Below, piece after piece: positions 1-7,445 of a stretch of DNA of 51,155 bases. The notes under the pieces were generated by a model. It saw only the letters and a program-made list of their open reading frames with translations, ran no database searches and was not told the DNA's origin. Source of the stretch: Caballeronia megalochromosomata (GTDB taxonomy: Bacteria > Pseudomonadota > Gammaproteobacteria > Burkholderiales > Burkholderiaceae); NCBI GenBank assembly GCA_001580565.1, contig LRBF01000127.1, forward strand, positions 1-51,155, written 5' to 3'. Made by a program: the position numbers and the translations under genes. How positions within the stretch are numbered: position 1 is the stretch's first letter; each line of letters begins with the position of its first letter.

Positions 1-48
1 CTCGGCCCATGTCCAGTATTTGCGACGACATCGTTGAAATGCGTGATG

Positions 49-750
49 CTAGATGTCTTCTTCGTCACGAAACACCGCCTGAGTGAGAGTTGAATCCGGC
101 ATCTTCAACCGCATGTCATCGAACGTCGTATCGCCCTGATACTTGACAAACATGGACACTTCCTGCTCACACAGTACGTCTCCCGACACGACCTCCAACA
201 GTGCCACTGCGGCGTGGTCTAGCGAGCGGCACGGGAAGCCAAGAAGACTGTGCGAAGGCATCCGTTCACGGTCATCCGGACTATCCGAACCCGTAATGAT
301 GTCGACCAGGATGTCCTTGGGATGGGCGACCTCCCCAGCATTCCGTCGAACGCGTGTGACGTTCGCGTTGACTGCCTTCGCGAGCGCCTCAAGCCAGTCG
401 TCCAGCGTAGCGGCGCGGAACGCTTCGGCACGAGCCTGAGCCTTCTCTGCATCGGGATGTGGGTTGAAGAACAGGGTCCCCGATTGTCGGCAAGTAGCCT
501 GGTAAAATCTCAGGAACTCCTGCTCCAGCGTCGTCCATGTGAATCCCGCGCGCGCGAGACGTCTGCGAAGCACGTCAGCGGTGACCGAATAGGCAAATTC
601 GACCCAGAGTCTCTCTTCACCATTACAAAGGAAAGACTTGCGGGAGCGGATGATTCGGTCTCTTTTTTCGAAACGCTCCCACAGGGTGTAGGAGTGTCTC
701 CATACATCCAGTTCATAGCCGCCAATAGAAATTTCAGAGCTGCATGTCAT
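49..750 (-). CDS. HEPN/Toprim-associated domain-like protein (tentative)
   Basis: This 233-residue soluble protein begins at an ATG preceded at 8 nt by AGAGG. The frame stays open upstream to 1134, but that part is Arg/Ser/Pro-rich and has no protein character, so I chose the internal start. The amino-terminal half (roughly residues 1-90) has the pattern I associate with the HEPN/Toprim amino-terminal domain: a short ISIGGYELD strand, then a basic stretch, a conserved acidic ERLWVEFAYS segment and a region LRRRLARAGFTWTTLEQEF. No enzymatic motif is visible. Members of that family occur in predicted nucleic-acid conflict or defence contexts, but no partner gene is visible here because the window edge is close. 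The assignment rests on remembered family patterns and could be wrong; the gene itself looks real. Confidence 0.55.
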   Translation of the reverse strand: MTCSSEISIGGYELDVWRHSYTLWERFEKRDRIIRSRKSFLCNGEERLWVEFAYSVTADVLRRRLARAGFTWTTLEQEFLRFYQATCRQSGTLFFNPHPDAEKAQARAEAFRAATLDDWLEALAKAVNANVTRVRRNAGEVAHPKDILVDIITGSDSPDDRERMPSHSLLGFPCRSLDHAAVALLEVVSGDVLCEQEVSMFVKYQGDTTFDDMRLKMPDSTLTQAVFRDEEDI

Positions 751-1249
751 TAAAGTAGCCTCTTCGAATATGGACTCGTTGTTGTTCGGGAGTTGTTCAT
801 CGAACACATCCCGATGTCTGCAACTGCAGACCTGTTCGTATAAGCGCGCGGAGAGCGCATGGAAGAGGCGAAACAGCGAATCTGGAAGATCGACGCACGA
901 CGGATTCGCAAAACTGGCCTGCGTGTCTGGAGTTTCCCGGTCAGGAATTTTTTCGACAAACGTGCGTGATGATCGCGACGGCGCACAGATCGCGATGCCA
1001 TCGGGCTGTTTTGCTGGGAAACGATGGCCACGAGCAGGCCTCCGGTCAATACACGTTGGAGAGGCCGGTGCTCTGTGCCGGAGCGGACGAGCGGCTAAAA
1101 GGAAGGGCGCTGCACTTGCCTCATACGCCGCCATGACGGACGTGGCGCGGATTATTCGCGGCGAAGCCGCCGTCTCGCCAGCAAGTTCGGGAATGCGCGA
1201 TGCGACATCTAGTCCGGCGCCGGTCCATCAACTGTACTTTGGGCACGCT

Positions 1250-1519
1250 CTATCGACGTGTGACACGTGGGCGGAATGCGGCGCCGAACTGGTGCGCGCG
1301 CCGCGCATCTGCGCCATGAAGATAGGCGGAAGCGGTCGAGATCGAAGCGTGCCGCAAATTGTCACGGGCGGCGACCAGTTCGACGCCGTTCGCCAGCGCA
1401 TGTGACGCGTGTATATGCCGCAAGCTTGAAGAGCGAATCTCTTGCCGGGCGTCCCGATGTACGTTAGTGGAAGACTTCTCTATATAAGCGCGCCGAGTGC
1501 ACAAAAGCAGCGAAATCAC
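1250..1519 (-). pseudogene. Tyrosine recombinase (phage-type integrase) carboxy-terminal remnant
   Basis: About 50 residues of a tyrosine recombinase catalytic domain are readable. They include SSLRHIHASHALANG, with the second catalytic Arg, then RDNLRHASIST, where LRH replaces the usual LGH box, and the nucleophile region SAYLHGADARRAH. The amino-terminal DNA-binding part and the first catalytic Arg are absent, and upstream sequence in this frame looks random. It is therefore a decayed fragment and not a working integrase. It marks the left part of the window as former mobile-element territory. Confidence 0.6.
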
Positions 1520-1844
1520 GATTTTGTGCAGAATGCTACCGGCGGCCAGCGGAACTGGCTCGTCGTCATGGATTATTAGCTTGAAGAAACTCTCTCCTCT
1601 AAAATCTGCTAACGAGGTTGTCGTCGCGTGTCGATGAAGTGCACATCGGAACGAGTGCGCAGTCCGCCAACGTCACTAAGCGCGCACGCGCGAGCGTGAA
1701 ACCTCCTACGTCAACAATAGCAAGCAGAGGTATTTCCGAGGCACACGCCTGGCCGAGACCGCACCCCGTTGACCGAGTTGCAGGCAGTCTCGCTGCCAGC
1801 TATAGCGCAGCGTGGATTCTTCGGCACCGCGGCAAAATGACATT

Positions 1845-1981
1845 TCGCGACGCGGGTAGGTCAGTTGGCGCGTGATTTGCGACACGGGTAGGGATCGCAC
1901 ATGATTTTGTTGCGATAACGCAACGTGCCACCCCTCCGAAAACGACATGAGTAGGTTCTGTTTAGCGACAACGGACGGGTA
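1845..1981. repeat. Repeat cluster resembling an insertion-sequence terminus (IS21-like?)
   Basis: Four related copies of a GCGACnnGGGTAGG-like motif lie in the same orientation: GCGACGCGGGTAGG near 1847, GCGACACGGGTAGG near 1879, AACGACATGAGTAGG near 1941, and GCGACAACGGACGGGTA near 1965. A perfect hairpin, GTTGCG-ATAA-CGCAAC, sits at 1909-1924. Multiple short repeats inside the end of an element are typical of IS21-family termini, where the transposase binds. No transposase gene or second end is visible, so this would be a solo end. The family label is an inference. Confidence 0.4.
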
Positions 1982-2109
1982 AAACTACATTTTCTGTGCC
2001 GCGGCCGGATTTTGAGCGCACATGGCCAGAGCGCGGTCCTTCGCCCTGAAGACTTCACCGCGCACCGGGCACTCAACCAGCCATTTGCCCATGCCTGCGC
2101 CCATCAGTC

Positions 2110-2124
2110 ATGCCTGACAGGCAT
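2110..2124. promoter_or_regulatory. Palindrome upstream of the alkene reductase gene
   Basis: ATGCCT-GAC-AGGCAT is a perfect 6-3-6 inverted repeat about 20 bp upstream of the predicted -35 element. It is a candidate operator; the regulator is unknown. Confidence 0.3.
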
Positions 2125-2146
2125 ACCCCCTAGCCCAGAAGGTCTT

Positions 2147-2185
2147 TTTACTTTTCCTCCCGGCTCGCTAAATTGTCTGTCAGAC
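2147..2185 (+). promoter_or_regulatory. Candidate promoter and operator of the alkene reductase gene
   Basis: A TTTACT (2147-2152) and a TAAATT (2169-2174) are separated by 16 bp and resemble a sigma-70 promoter. Directly downstream is the perfect palindrome GTCTG-T-CAGAC (2175-2185), placed where a repressor would block RNA polymerase. Old Yellow Enzyme genes are often controlled by TetR-type repressors, which fits a palindromic site, but no regulator gene is adjacent. Confidence 0.35.
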
Positions 2186-2300
2186 GGCGTAGCAACGGAT
2201 AGTCGATCTTCAGGACAGAGTTTGGGGCTCAGCAGTCCCATGCCTTGAGTCGATCTCCGCGGATTGCGCGCCACGTGCCCGTAACCCTCAAGGAAAGACC

Positions 2301-3416
2301 ATGTCACGCTTATTCACTCCGACGAAGCTCGGCGCATACTCGCTCTCGCATCGTGTCGTTCTGGCTCCGATGACCCGCCTGCGCACGATACAGCCAGGTG
2401 ACATTCCGAGCCCGATGATGGCTGACTTCTACGGTCAGCGCGCATCCGACGGTGGTCTCGAAATCGTTGAAGGCGTCAGCATTTCCGAGACCGCCCGCTC
2501 GTATCTCGGTGCGGCAAGCTTCTACCACGACGGACAGGTCGAGGGCTGGAAGGCGATCGCCAATGCGGTTCACGCAAAGGGAGGGCGCGTCTTCATGCAA
2601 CTGATCCACGGAGGACGTCAAAGCCATGTCGACATGACGGGAGGCGTCGCGCCGGTCGCGCCCTCGGTCGTGCCATTCGAAGGCGTCGCGTTGACGAAGG
2701 ACGGCTTCGTGCCGGCTTCACCCCACCGCGCGCTCGAGATCGAAGAGATCCCCGGCATCATCGAGGAATTTCGCGTTGCCGCACAACGCGCGTTTGACGC
2801 CGGGTTTGACGGCGTCGAGTTGCACGGTGCGAACGGCTATCTCGTCGACCAGTTCATCCAGGATGGCACCAACAAGCGGAGCGACGCTTACGGCGGCCCG
2901 ATCGAAAACCGCGTCCGCTTCCTGCGCGAAGCTGTCGAAGCGCTGGTTTCCGTGTGGGGCGCGGATCGAGTCGGCGTGCGCATCTCCCCGTCGGGCGAAT
3001 GGGGCGGGATCTCCGACAGTAACCCTGAAGCGACGTTCAGCCATGTTGCAAGGGTGCTCGACGAATACAAGATCGCCTACCTGCATGTGATCGAGCCGCG
3101 TGTCAAAGGCGACGACACGCTGCACGAAGGGCATGCGCCGGTCGCGACGAAATACCTTCGCGCACACTTCTCAGGGCCGATCATCGCTGCCGGCGGCTTC
3201 GACGGCGAAAGCGCAGAAGCCATCGTGGCGTCGGGCGATGCGGACCTGGTTGCGTTCGGCAGGCATTTCTCGTCAAACCCCGACCTGCCTTCACGCCTCA
3301 AGCGCAAGTTGCCGCTCACGCCGTATGTCCGCGCAGCATTCTGGGGCGGCGACGAAAAGCACTACTCGGATTTCCCCGCGTATCAATTGAACGCCCAAAC
3401 CGAACCGGCTTTGTAA
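2301..3416 (+). CDS. nemA: Old Yellow Enzyme family alkene reductase (N-ethylmaleimide reductase type)
   Basis: This 371-residue flavoprotein has the full length of the NemA/xenobiotic reductase class. It reduces activated carbon-carbon double bonds, and in some members nitro compounds, using FMN and NAD(P)H in the cytoplasm. Visible markers are the amino-terminal barrel start SHRVVLAPMTRLR, the substrate-binding pair in ELHGANGYL (His175 and Asn178), DQFIQDGTNKRSDAYGG, and the FMN-phosphate region IIAAGGFD followed by DLVAFGRHFSSNPDL. The ATG follows AAGGAAAGACC, a good ribosome site. A promoter with a palindrome lies 115-155 bp upstream. It is followed at once by a broken quinone-oxidoreductase gene, suggesting the two once formed an electrophile-detoxification pair. 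The family assignment is firm; the natural substrate is unknown. Confidence 0.93.
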   Translation: MSRLFTPTKLGAYSLSHRVVLAPMTRLRTIQPGDIPSPMMADFYGQRASDGGLEIVEGVSISETARSYLGAASFYHDGQVEGWKAIANAVHAKGGRVFMQLIHGGRQSHVDMTGGVAPVAPSVVPFEGVALTKDGFVPASPHRALEIEEIPGIIEEFRVAAQRAFDAGFDGVELHGANGYLVDQFIQDGTNKRSDAYGGPIENRVRFLREAVEALVSVWGADRVGVRISPSGEWGGISDSNPEATFSHVARVLDEYKIAYLHVIEPRVKGDDTLHEGHAPVATKYLRAHFSGPIIAAGGFDGESAEAIVASGDADLVAFGRHFSSNPDLPSRLKRKLPLTPYVRAAFWGGDEKHYSDFPAYQLNAQTEPAL

Positions 3417-3580
3417 TGTGCGCGTCAAGGTCAATGCCATCGGTATCAACCGCGCGGAACCGATGTGGCGCACGGACCCATCGTCGTACCGGACTATGCG
3501 GTCGTCAGGAATCCGAAATCACTTTCGTTCGCCGAGGCCGCATCGGTGTGGTGATGTTCGTCAAACGGGATCTCGGCGCT
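3417..3580 (+). pseudogene. Medium-chain dehydrogenase/quinone oxidoreductase, deleted and frameshifted
   Basis: The first frame, from about 3418, reads VRVKVNAIGINRAEPMWRTD, the typical amino-terminal strand of zinc-free MDR quinone oxidoreductases. From about 3474 homology jumps to another frame reading GPIVVPDYAVVRNPKSLSF and then AEAASVW, which normally lies some 60-80 residues further on. A stop follows, where a one-base loss would account for the expected continuation MMFV. The cofactor-binding domain is absent. An internal deletion plus a frameshift therefore destroyed the gene. It begins only a base after the reductase stop codon. Confidence 0.6.
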
Positions 3581-3973
3581 GTTCCTAGATCAGAACGCTT
3601 GCTGACAGATCAACAAGAAATGTTGGCCTCCGAACATTCGCCGTAAGGAAAGACGGTTCACGACCCTTCGACCGCCTATAAATAACGTGGCTTGAAAGGG
3701 GATGGCGTCTGCAAGATCAGCACGATTGAGAATGTTGTCTGTCTCCGCAGGGAGAACGCGGCCGATACGAGAACGCCTCGTCTGTTGCATATGCTGTCGG
3801 CGACAAGCGCTCTGTCGGTCATGTCTTCCATTTACGTAACACTTCGAGTGGTCCTGTTTTGTAGCGGTGTTCCAACCAATGGAGTCGGTGTCGATTCGAC
3901 ATCGCCGCCCGGCGCGCTTTCTCATCTTGAAGCTGAAGCGCACCGTTCGACTAAACGAAAACATGGAGTTCTT
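3581..3973. other. Intergenic stretch, no gene recognised
   Basis: These roughly 390 bases contain no reading frame with protein-like composition or a convincing ribosome site. Base composition becomes more AT-rich towards 3,950, consistent with a promoter region for the dehydrogenase at 3974, but no clear -35/-10 pair stands out. Confidence 0.4.
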
Positions 3974-4714
3974 ATGACTAAGCTAAGTAATAAGGTTGCC
4001 CTTGTGACGGGCGGTTCAAGGGGCATCGGCGCTGCCATTGCCAAAAGGCTGGCCGCAGACGGCGCGCGTGTGGCGATTACTTTCTCCAAGGGCAGCGATG
4101 CGGCTGAAAATATAGTCAAAGCAATTAAAAGCGCCGGCGGAGAAGCGATTGCGATCCAGGCGGATGCAGCGAAGCCCGAAGCAATCAACCAGGCGGTGCA
4201 GCAGACGATTGCCGCATACGGTGGCCTGGACATTCTGGTCAATAATGCAGGGACGGCGATTCCGAAACCCTTCGAAGAGACGACTCTGGAGGAATTGGAT
4301 CACGTCATCAACCTTAATATTCGAGGCGTGTTTCTGACAACGCAAGCAGCCCTCAAGCATTTGAAGGCCGGCGGTCGCATCATCAATATTGGCTCGTGCG
4401 TTGGAGAGCGAATGATGACTCCAGGCCTCGTCCCATATTCCGCGACGAAGGCGGCCATACGGATGTTCACGCAAGGCCTATCCCGAGAGGTGGGCGAACG
4501 AGGTATCACAGTCAACAATATTCAACCTGGCCCGATCGACACGGATCTCAACCCTGCGGCGGGTGATTGGGCGGCGCCTCAATTGGCGATGACCGCGCTC
4601 AAGAGATACGGGAAGGTCGATGAAATCGCGGCAATTGTTGCTTTTATTGCCAGTGACGAGGCGGCGTACATCACCGGGGCGAACCTTACGATCGACGGCG
4701 GCACGAATGCCTAG
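3974..4714 (+). CDS. Short-chain dehydrogenase/reductase (classical SDR)
   Basis: This 246-residue cytoplasmic NAD(P)-dependent oxidoreductase has the classical SDR layout. The nucleotide-binding TGGSRGIG is at residues 12-19, the LVNNAG motif lies mid-protein, a Ser lies in the IINIGSCVG strand, and the catalytic pair Tyr155/Lys159 is in PYSATKAA. The end reads YITGANLTIDGGTNA, as in FabG-like enzymes. The frame is open further upstream, but the ATG at 3974 follows GGAG at 5 nt and starts the Rossmann fold at the normal distance. Codon use is noticeably less GC-rich than in the genes to the right, which fits acquisition by transfer. It lies alone, so the substrate cannot be deduced. Confidence 0.9.
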   Translation: MTKLSNKVALVTGGSRGIGAAIAKRLAADGARVAITFSKGSDAAENIVKAIKSAGGEAIAIQADAAKPEAINQAVQQTIAAYGGLDILVNNAGTAIPKPFEETTLEELDHVINLNIRGVFLTTQAALKHLKAGGRIINIGSCVGERMMTPGLVPYSATKAAIRMFTQGLSREVGERGITVNNIQPGPIDTDLNPAAGDWAAPQLAMTALKRYGKVDEIAAIVAFIASDEAAYITGANLTIDGGTNA

Positions 4715-4945
4715 CGTCTGGATCGACTCACGGCAGTGACGCGGGAAAATGGGACTTTAATCGTCAAGGGGCATGGAAAATGGCCTTCGACCGGAATGGT
4801 CCCACCGCGCGCGCCGCCGAGGCGACGACGGCGCGCGGCGTCGGAAACTGCGTGTTTCAGGTGGACGTCGAAACCGTTCGATGCGCTGTCACGGGCCGTC
4901 ACGCGGCGAGCCGATGCGGATGTCGGATGTAACGTTGACCGCGCT

Positions 4946-5197
4946 CTAGGCCGCGGAGACGTCTTCTTGTCGCGGTGCAGGAACGTGTGGTTTGATAGCA
5001 GCGAGATACGGAATGTCGCTGTCCGGTGCGTGAAAGAACACTCGCTGTTCGAGCGACGCGACGGTGTGAAAGGCGCAAGGATTTTCGTGGTACAGCCGTG
5101 CCACGACGGCATCGATGGCGGTAATTCGGCTGCCGGTGCCCTTATGCTGCATGGCGGTTTCCATCAGGGACTTGCGTTGAGCGGATGTCAGAAACAC
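4946..5197 (-). CDS. Small conserved-looking protein of unknown function
   Basis: I recognise no named domain in this 83-residue protein. It starts at GTG with GAGG 7 nt upstream. Composition is that of a folded protein: an amino-terminal helix FLTSAQRKSLMETAM, then ITAIDAVVARLYHENP, then HTVASLEQRVFFHAPDSDIPY. There is no signal peptide or membrane segment. Neighbouring genes give no hint, and the flanking 230-320 bases on either side hold nothing recognisable. The balanced composition and the ribosome site argue that it is real. Confidence 0.5.
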   Translation of the reverse strand: MFLTSAQRKSLMETAMQHKGTGSRITAIDAVVARLYHENPCAFHTVASLEQRVFFHAPDSDIPYLAAIKPHVPAPRQEDVSAA

Positions 5198-5518
5198 GTT
5201 TTTCCCTCTGTCGTTCGGGACGCAAGGCTCAGGGATGTCGAAGAGCCGAATGCTGCTGCCGTTGTAGTGATAAGCAAATCATGTCGGCGTTGAACGATTC
5301 TGGCTATCCGAGCATCGGCGTCCCATCGGATAAGCCCTAAACTTCCGGCGTCCCGAGTTCCGGCGGGGCTGGGGCGAAAGCCGAACTTTTGACTACGTGA
5401 GTGGATCGGTCATTCCGGGGCTCGACGCGTTGTAGTGCCCGCCGGGGCGGCGATTCTGCCGATGGCGGTCGCGGCCACCCACTGCGGCGGACAGGTGATA
5501 ACTCAGGCAGTGAGTTTG
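5198..5518. other. Intergenic stretch, nothing recognised
   Basis: No coding frame, repeat or RNA structure could be supported in these 320 bases between two minus-strand genes. A promoter for the gene ending at 4946 should lie near 5,200-5,280, but I could not define it. Confidence 0.3.
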
Positions 5519-5653
5519 TCAGTTGTTATAGTAGTTTTCGTACCCGCTATAACAGTCTCCGTAGTATTCAACCTCCCAGTAATTGCAGGCCATTGCGTGG
5601 CTCGACATCAAGATGGCAGACACGTAAGCGAGAGAAAGGACGATTTTTTTCAT
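5519..5653 (-). CDS. Tyrosine-rich 44-residue exported peptide
   Basis: A very short gene begins at ATG with AGGAG 7 nt upstream, and this ribosome site overlaps the stop codon of the preceding frame. It encodes a textbook signal peptide (MKKIVLSLAYVSAILMSSHAMA) with a basic start, a hydrophobic core and an A-M-A cleavage site. The mature part is only about 22 residues. It begins CNYWEVEYYGDCYSGY and ends ENYYNN; about a third of it is tyrosine, with one Trp, two Cys eleven residues apart and a net negative charge. The two cysteines could form a disulphide in the periplasm. Cleavage just before Cys is also reminiscent of a lipoprotein, but the A-M-A box is a poor match. The function is unknown; the strong ribosome site and signal peptide argue that it is real. 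Confidence 0.6.
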   Translation of the reverse strand: MKKIVLSLAYVSAILMSSHAMACNYWEVEYYGDCYSGYENYYNN

Positions 5654-5663
5654 TTGATATCTC

Positions 5664-5882
5664 CTAAAGACTGCTGATGAACTTAGCCTCACCTGCCTGG
5701 TAGTACAGCAGGTCCGGGTTTAGATTAAGAGAGTCAGTTGAATGAAAGAACACGATTCTTCCGAATAAGGTCTGCTTGTTAGCACCGTTTACTGGCACCT
5801 CGACGATGTGGCAGAGTCGGCGTGCGCAGAAGGCAGGCGTCATGCCGCCCTGCAACATGCGCGTGACGTAGCGAAGACGCAC
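5664..5882 (-). CDS. Possible small protein between the M23 peptidase and the exported peptide
   Basis: A 72-codon frame can begin at GTG one base after the peptidase stop; internal ATGs at 5858 and 5843 are alternatives. None has a strong ribosome site. The later part (GRIVFFHSTDSLNLNPDLL, then YYQAGEAKFISSL) looks like protein, and the stop codon lies within the ribosome site of the 44-residue peptide gene, suggesting translational coupling. I do not recognise a family. It may be a real coupled gene or a relic of a longer one. Confidence 0.3.
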   Translation of the reverse strand: MRLRYVTRMLQGGMTPAFCARRLCHIVEVPVNGANKQTLFGRIVFFHSTDSLNLNPDLLYYQAGEAKFISSL

Positions 5883-5883
5883 G

Positions 5884-6843
5884 TCACGCAGCGGAATCGT
5901 TCGCAAATAGCGCGAGATAGTCGGCCGGGTTGACCGGTTGGCCGCCCACGCGCACTTCGAAGTGCAGCTGCGGGCCCGTCGAGCGCCCGGTCGAACCCAC
6001 CTCGGCGATCGCCTCGCGCGGCTGCACTCGCTGTCCAACGCGCACCTTGATCTTCGAGGCATGAGCGTAGCGCGTGATGAAGCCGTTGCCGTGATCGATG
6101 TCGACGGTGTTGCCATAGCCCGGCATCGGCCCGGCGTGGATCACGCGACCGCCGGCCGCCGCGAGGATGGGCGTGCCCGTTGGGGCGACCAGATCCACGC
6201 CCGGATGGAAACTCGGGTGGTGCGTGAACGGGTCGAGGCGGTTGCCAAACGCTGAACCGGTGCGCCCGAGCGCGAGCGGACGGCGGCCCGGGAAGGCCTG
6301 CCACGCCGCTTCGTGCTGCGCCACGCCCTGTTCGAGCGCGGCGAGCGTCGCCGCCAGGCAGTCGAGCTCGCCGCGGGCGACTTGCGGATCCGGATGCGCG
6401 CCGGTCGTCTGGCAAGGCCGGGGCGGCAGTTCGGGACCACCGGCGGCGCTGCTATAGGACGCTTGCGCCGACGCCCCCGCGACGGCCTTGGCGGCGGTCG
6501 TTCGCGGCGATTGAGCGCGCAGGCGCTGATCAAACGCGCCAAGCGCATCCAACTGAGCGGCGAGCCGCTCGGCACGCGCATCCAGCGCGGCATTCGCGGC
6601 CCGAAGGCGCGCGAACTCGGCTGTCGTATCGGAGGAAGACGATGCAGCGGCGGACGGGGCGGTGGAAGCCTTGGTGGACTCGTGGCGGAGAGGCGGCGGT
6701 GGGGCGCTGAAGTGCCCCAGCGCAAGGCCGGCAGCCAGCGCGAGCGCGACCGCCGAGCAGGCGGTGCCAATGATGGAGCGCAGCGCGCCGCGCCGCATCA
6801 CAATATACAGATCGTTTTTCGAACGCGAGACGACTGAAGCCAC
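5884..6843 (-). CDS. Membrane-anchored M23 (LytM-type) endopeptidase-like protein, probably degenerate
   Basis: This 319-residue protein starts at GTG with AGAGG 6 nt before it. One transmembrane segment (about residues 25-45, TACSAVALALAAGLALGH) is followed by an Ala/Ser-rich linker, a coiled-coil stretch (AEFARLRAANAALDARAERL) and a carboxy-terminal LytM domain. The first metal motif is present in SFHPGVDLVAP (H-x3-D) and the middle His in TRYAHASK. The second metal motif reads TGPQLHFEV, so the first His of the usual H-x-H is Gln. LytM proteins lacking these residues, such as EnvC and NlpD, act as amidase activators and not as hydrolases. This copy may likewise be a cell-wall regulator anchored in the inner membrane facing the periplasm. 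Family assignment is firm; inactivity is inferred. Confidence 0.85.
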   Translation of the reverse strand: MASVVSRSKNDLYIVMRRGALRSIIGTACSAVALALAAGLALGHFSAPPPPLRHESTKASTAPSAAASSSSDTTAEFARLRAANAALDARAERLAAQLDALGAFDQRLRAQSPRTTAAKAVAGASAQASYSSAAGGPELPPRPCQTTGAHPDPQVARGELDCLAATLAALEQGVAQHEAAWQAFPGRRPLALGRTGSAFGNRLDPFTHHPSFHPGVDLVAPTGTPILAAAGGRVIHAGPMPGYGNTVDIDHGNGFITRYAHASKIKVRVGQRVQPREAIAEVGSTGRSTGPQLHFEVRVGGQPVNPADYLALFANDSAA

Positions 6844-7175
6844 CCTTACCTCTCTGCCACTGAGTGCGAATTATGAGATGGTAAGAAGGCATCAGATCCG
6901 CGCCTATCGGACAAATCAGAGAAATTCGGGATGGGCGCGAAGAAGCCCCATTGCACTGCCAATGGTCTTTCGCAGCACCAACACGCGAGCGATCTTTGGC
7001 CTTCTCGCGCAAATACTGTCGGCAGGCGCGGCATCGTCGGCAGCATTCACGCTATCGGCTTCGAGTGCCAACGCGGCTTCTCCTTTGCGCCGCGTGCTCC
7101 GTCGATTAGTTATCCTTCGAGGTGCCGATGATGCCCTACGAGGCGTCCATGAAGCGGGGCGTCTGCAGGCCACGG
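6844..7175. other. Intergenic stretch, nothing recognised
   Basis: About 330 bases separate two minus-strand genes. Several frames are open on the minus strand but overlap one another and lack ribosome sites and domain character. An AT-rich patch near 6,865-6,885 may contain part of the promoter of the M23 gene. Confidence 0.3.
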
Positions 7176-7445
7176 CTACTTGCGTGGTTTCGCCTCATAC
7201 TTCTTCCAATACCGAAATTCTTCTTCATGGACTTCATATTCGAGTTCGTCGACACGCTGTCGAAGCTTCTCCTGCACATCGGCCACCGCCTGGTTATAGA
7301 TGACGGGTCCGATGTCCTCGAGAAAGAAGCCAAGTAACGCGCCAGCGGCGATATTGCCGATCGGTTCCTCCATGTTCTTCTCGAAGTACTTCTGGATGGA
7401 GACAATCGCATCGGCTCGAACTTCTTTGGTCAACTCAATGGTCAT
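7176..7445 (-). CDS. DUF2164 family protein
   Basis: This 89-residue cytoplasmic protein has the DUF2164 signature. ELTKEVRADAIVSIQKYF is followed by MEEPIGNIAAGALLGFFLED, IGPVIYNQAVADVQEKL and an acidic helical end. The family is common in proteobacteria and has no known function. I chose the ATG at 7445, matching the family's usual length, over an upstream start that would add 13 unrelated residues. It stands alone between two intergenic gaps. Confidence 0.8.
   Translation of the reverse strand: MTIELTKEVRADAIVSIQKYFEKNMEEPIGNIAAGALLGFFLEDIGPVIYNQAVADVQEKLRQRVDELEYEVHEEEFRYWKKYEAKPRK

Larger units (their letters stand above)
751..2300. other. Gene-poor 1.5-kb stretch with mobile-element debris
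   Basis: No intact gene can be supported here. Open frames in 751-1250 and 1520-1840 are short, arginine- and serine-rich and lack ribosome sites. What can be recognised is the integrase remnant at 1250-1519, the repeat cluster at 1845-1981, and a promoter with palindromes at 2110-2185 that belongs to the reductase gene at 2301. Confidence 0.5.

Noticed and set aside
751..1134. Extension of the minus-strand HEPN-like gene to an upstream start
   Set aside because: The added 128 residues are Arg/Ser/Pro-rich without fold-like composition, and the internal ATG at 750 has a better ribosome site.
1706..2076. Overlapping minus-strand frames across the repeat cluster
   Set aside because: Both are short and Arg/Cys-rich and are explained by translation through the repeats; no ribosome site or domain is visible.
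5401..5677. Plus-strand frames of 80-88 codons
   Set aside because: They lie antisense to the tyrosine-rich peptide gene, lack ribosome sites and have random-looking composition.
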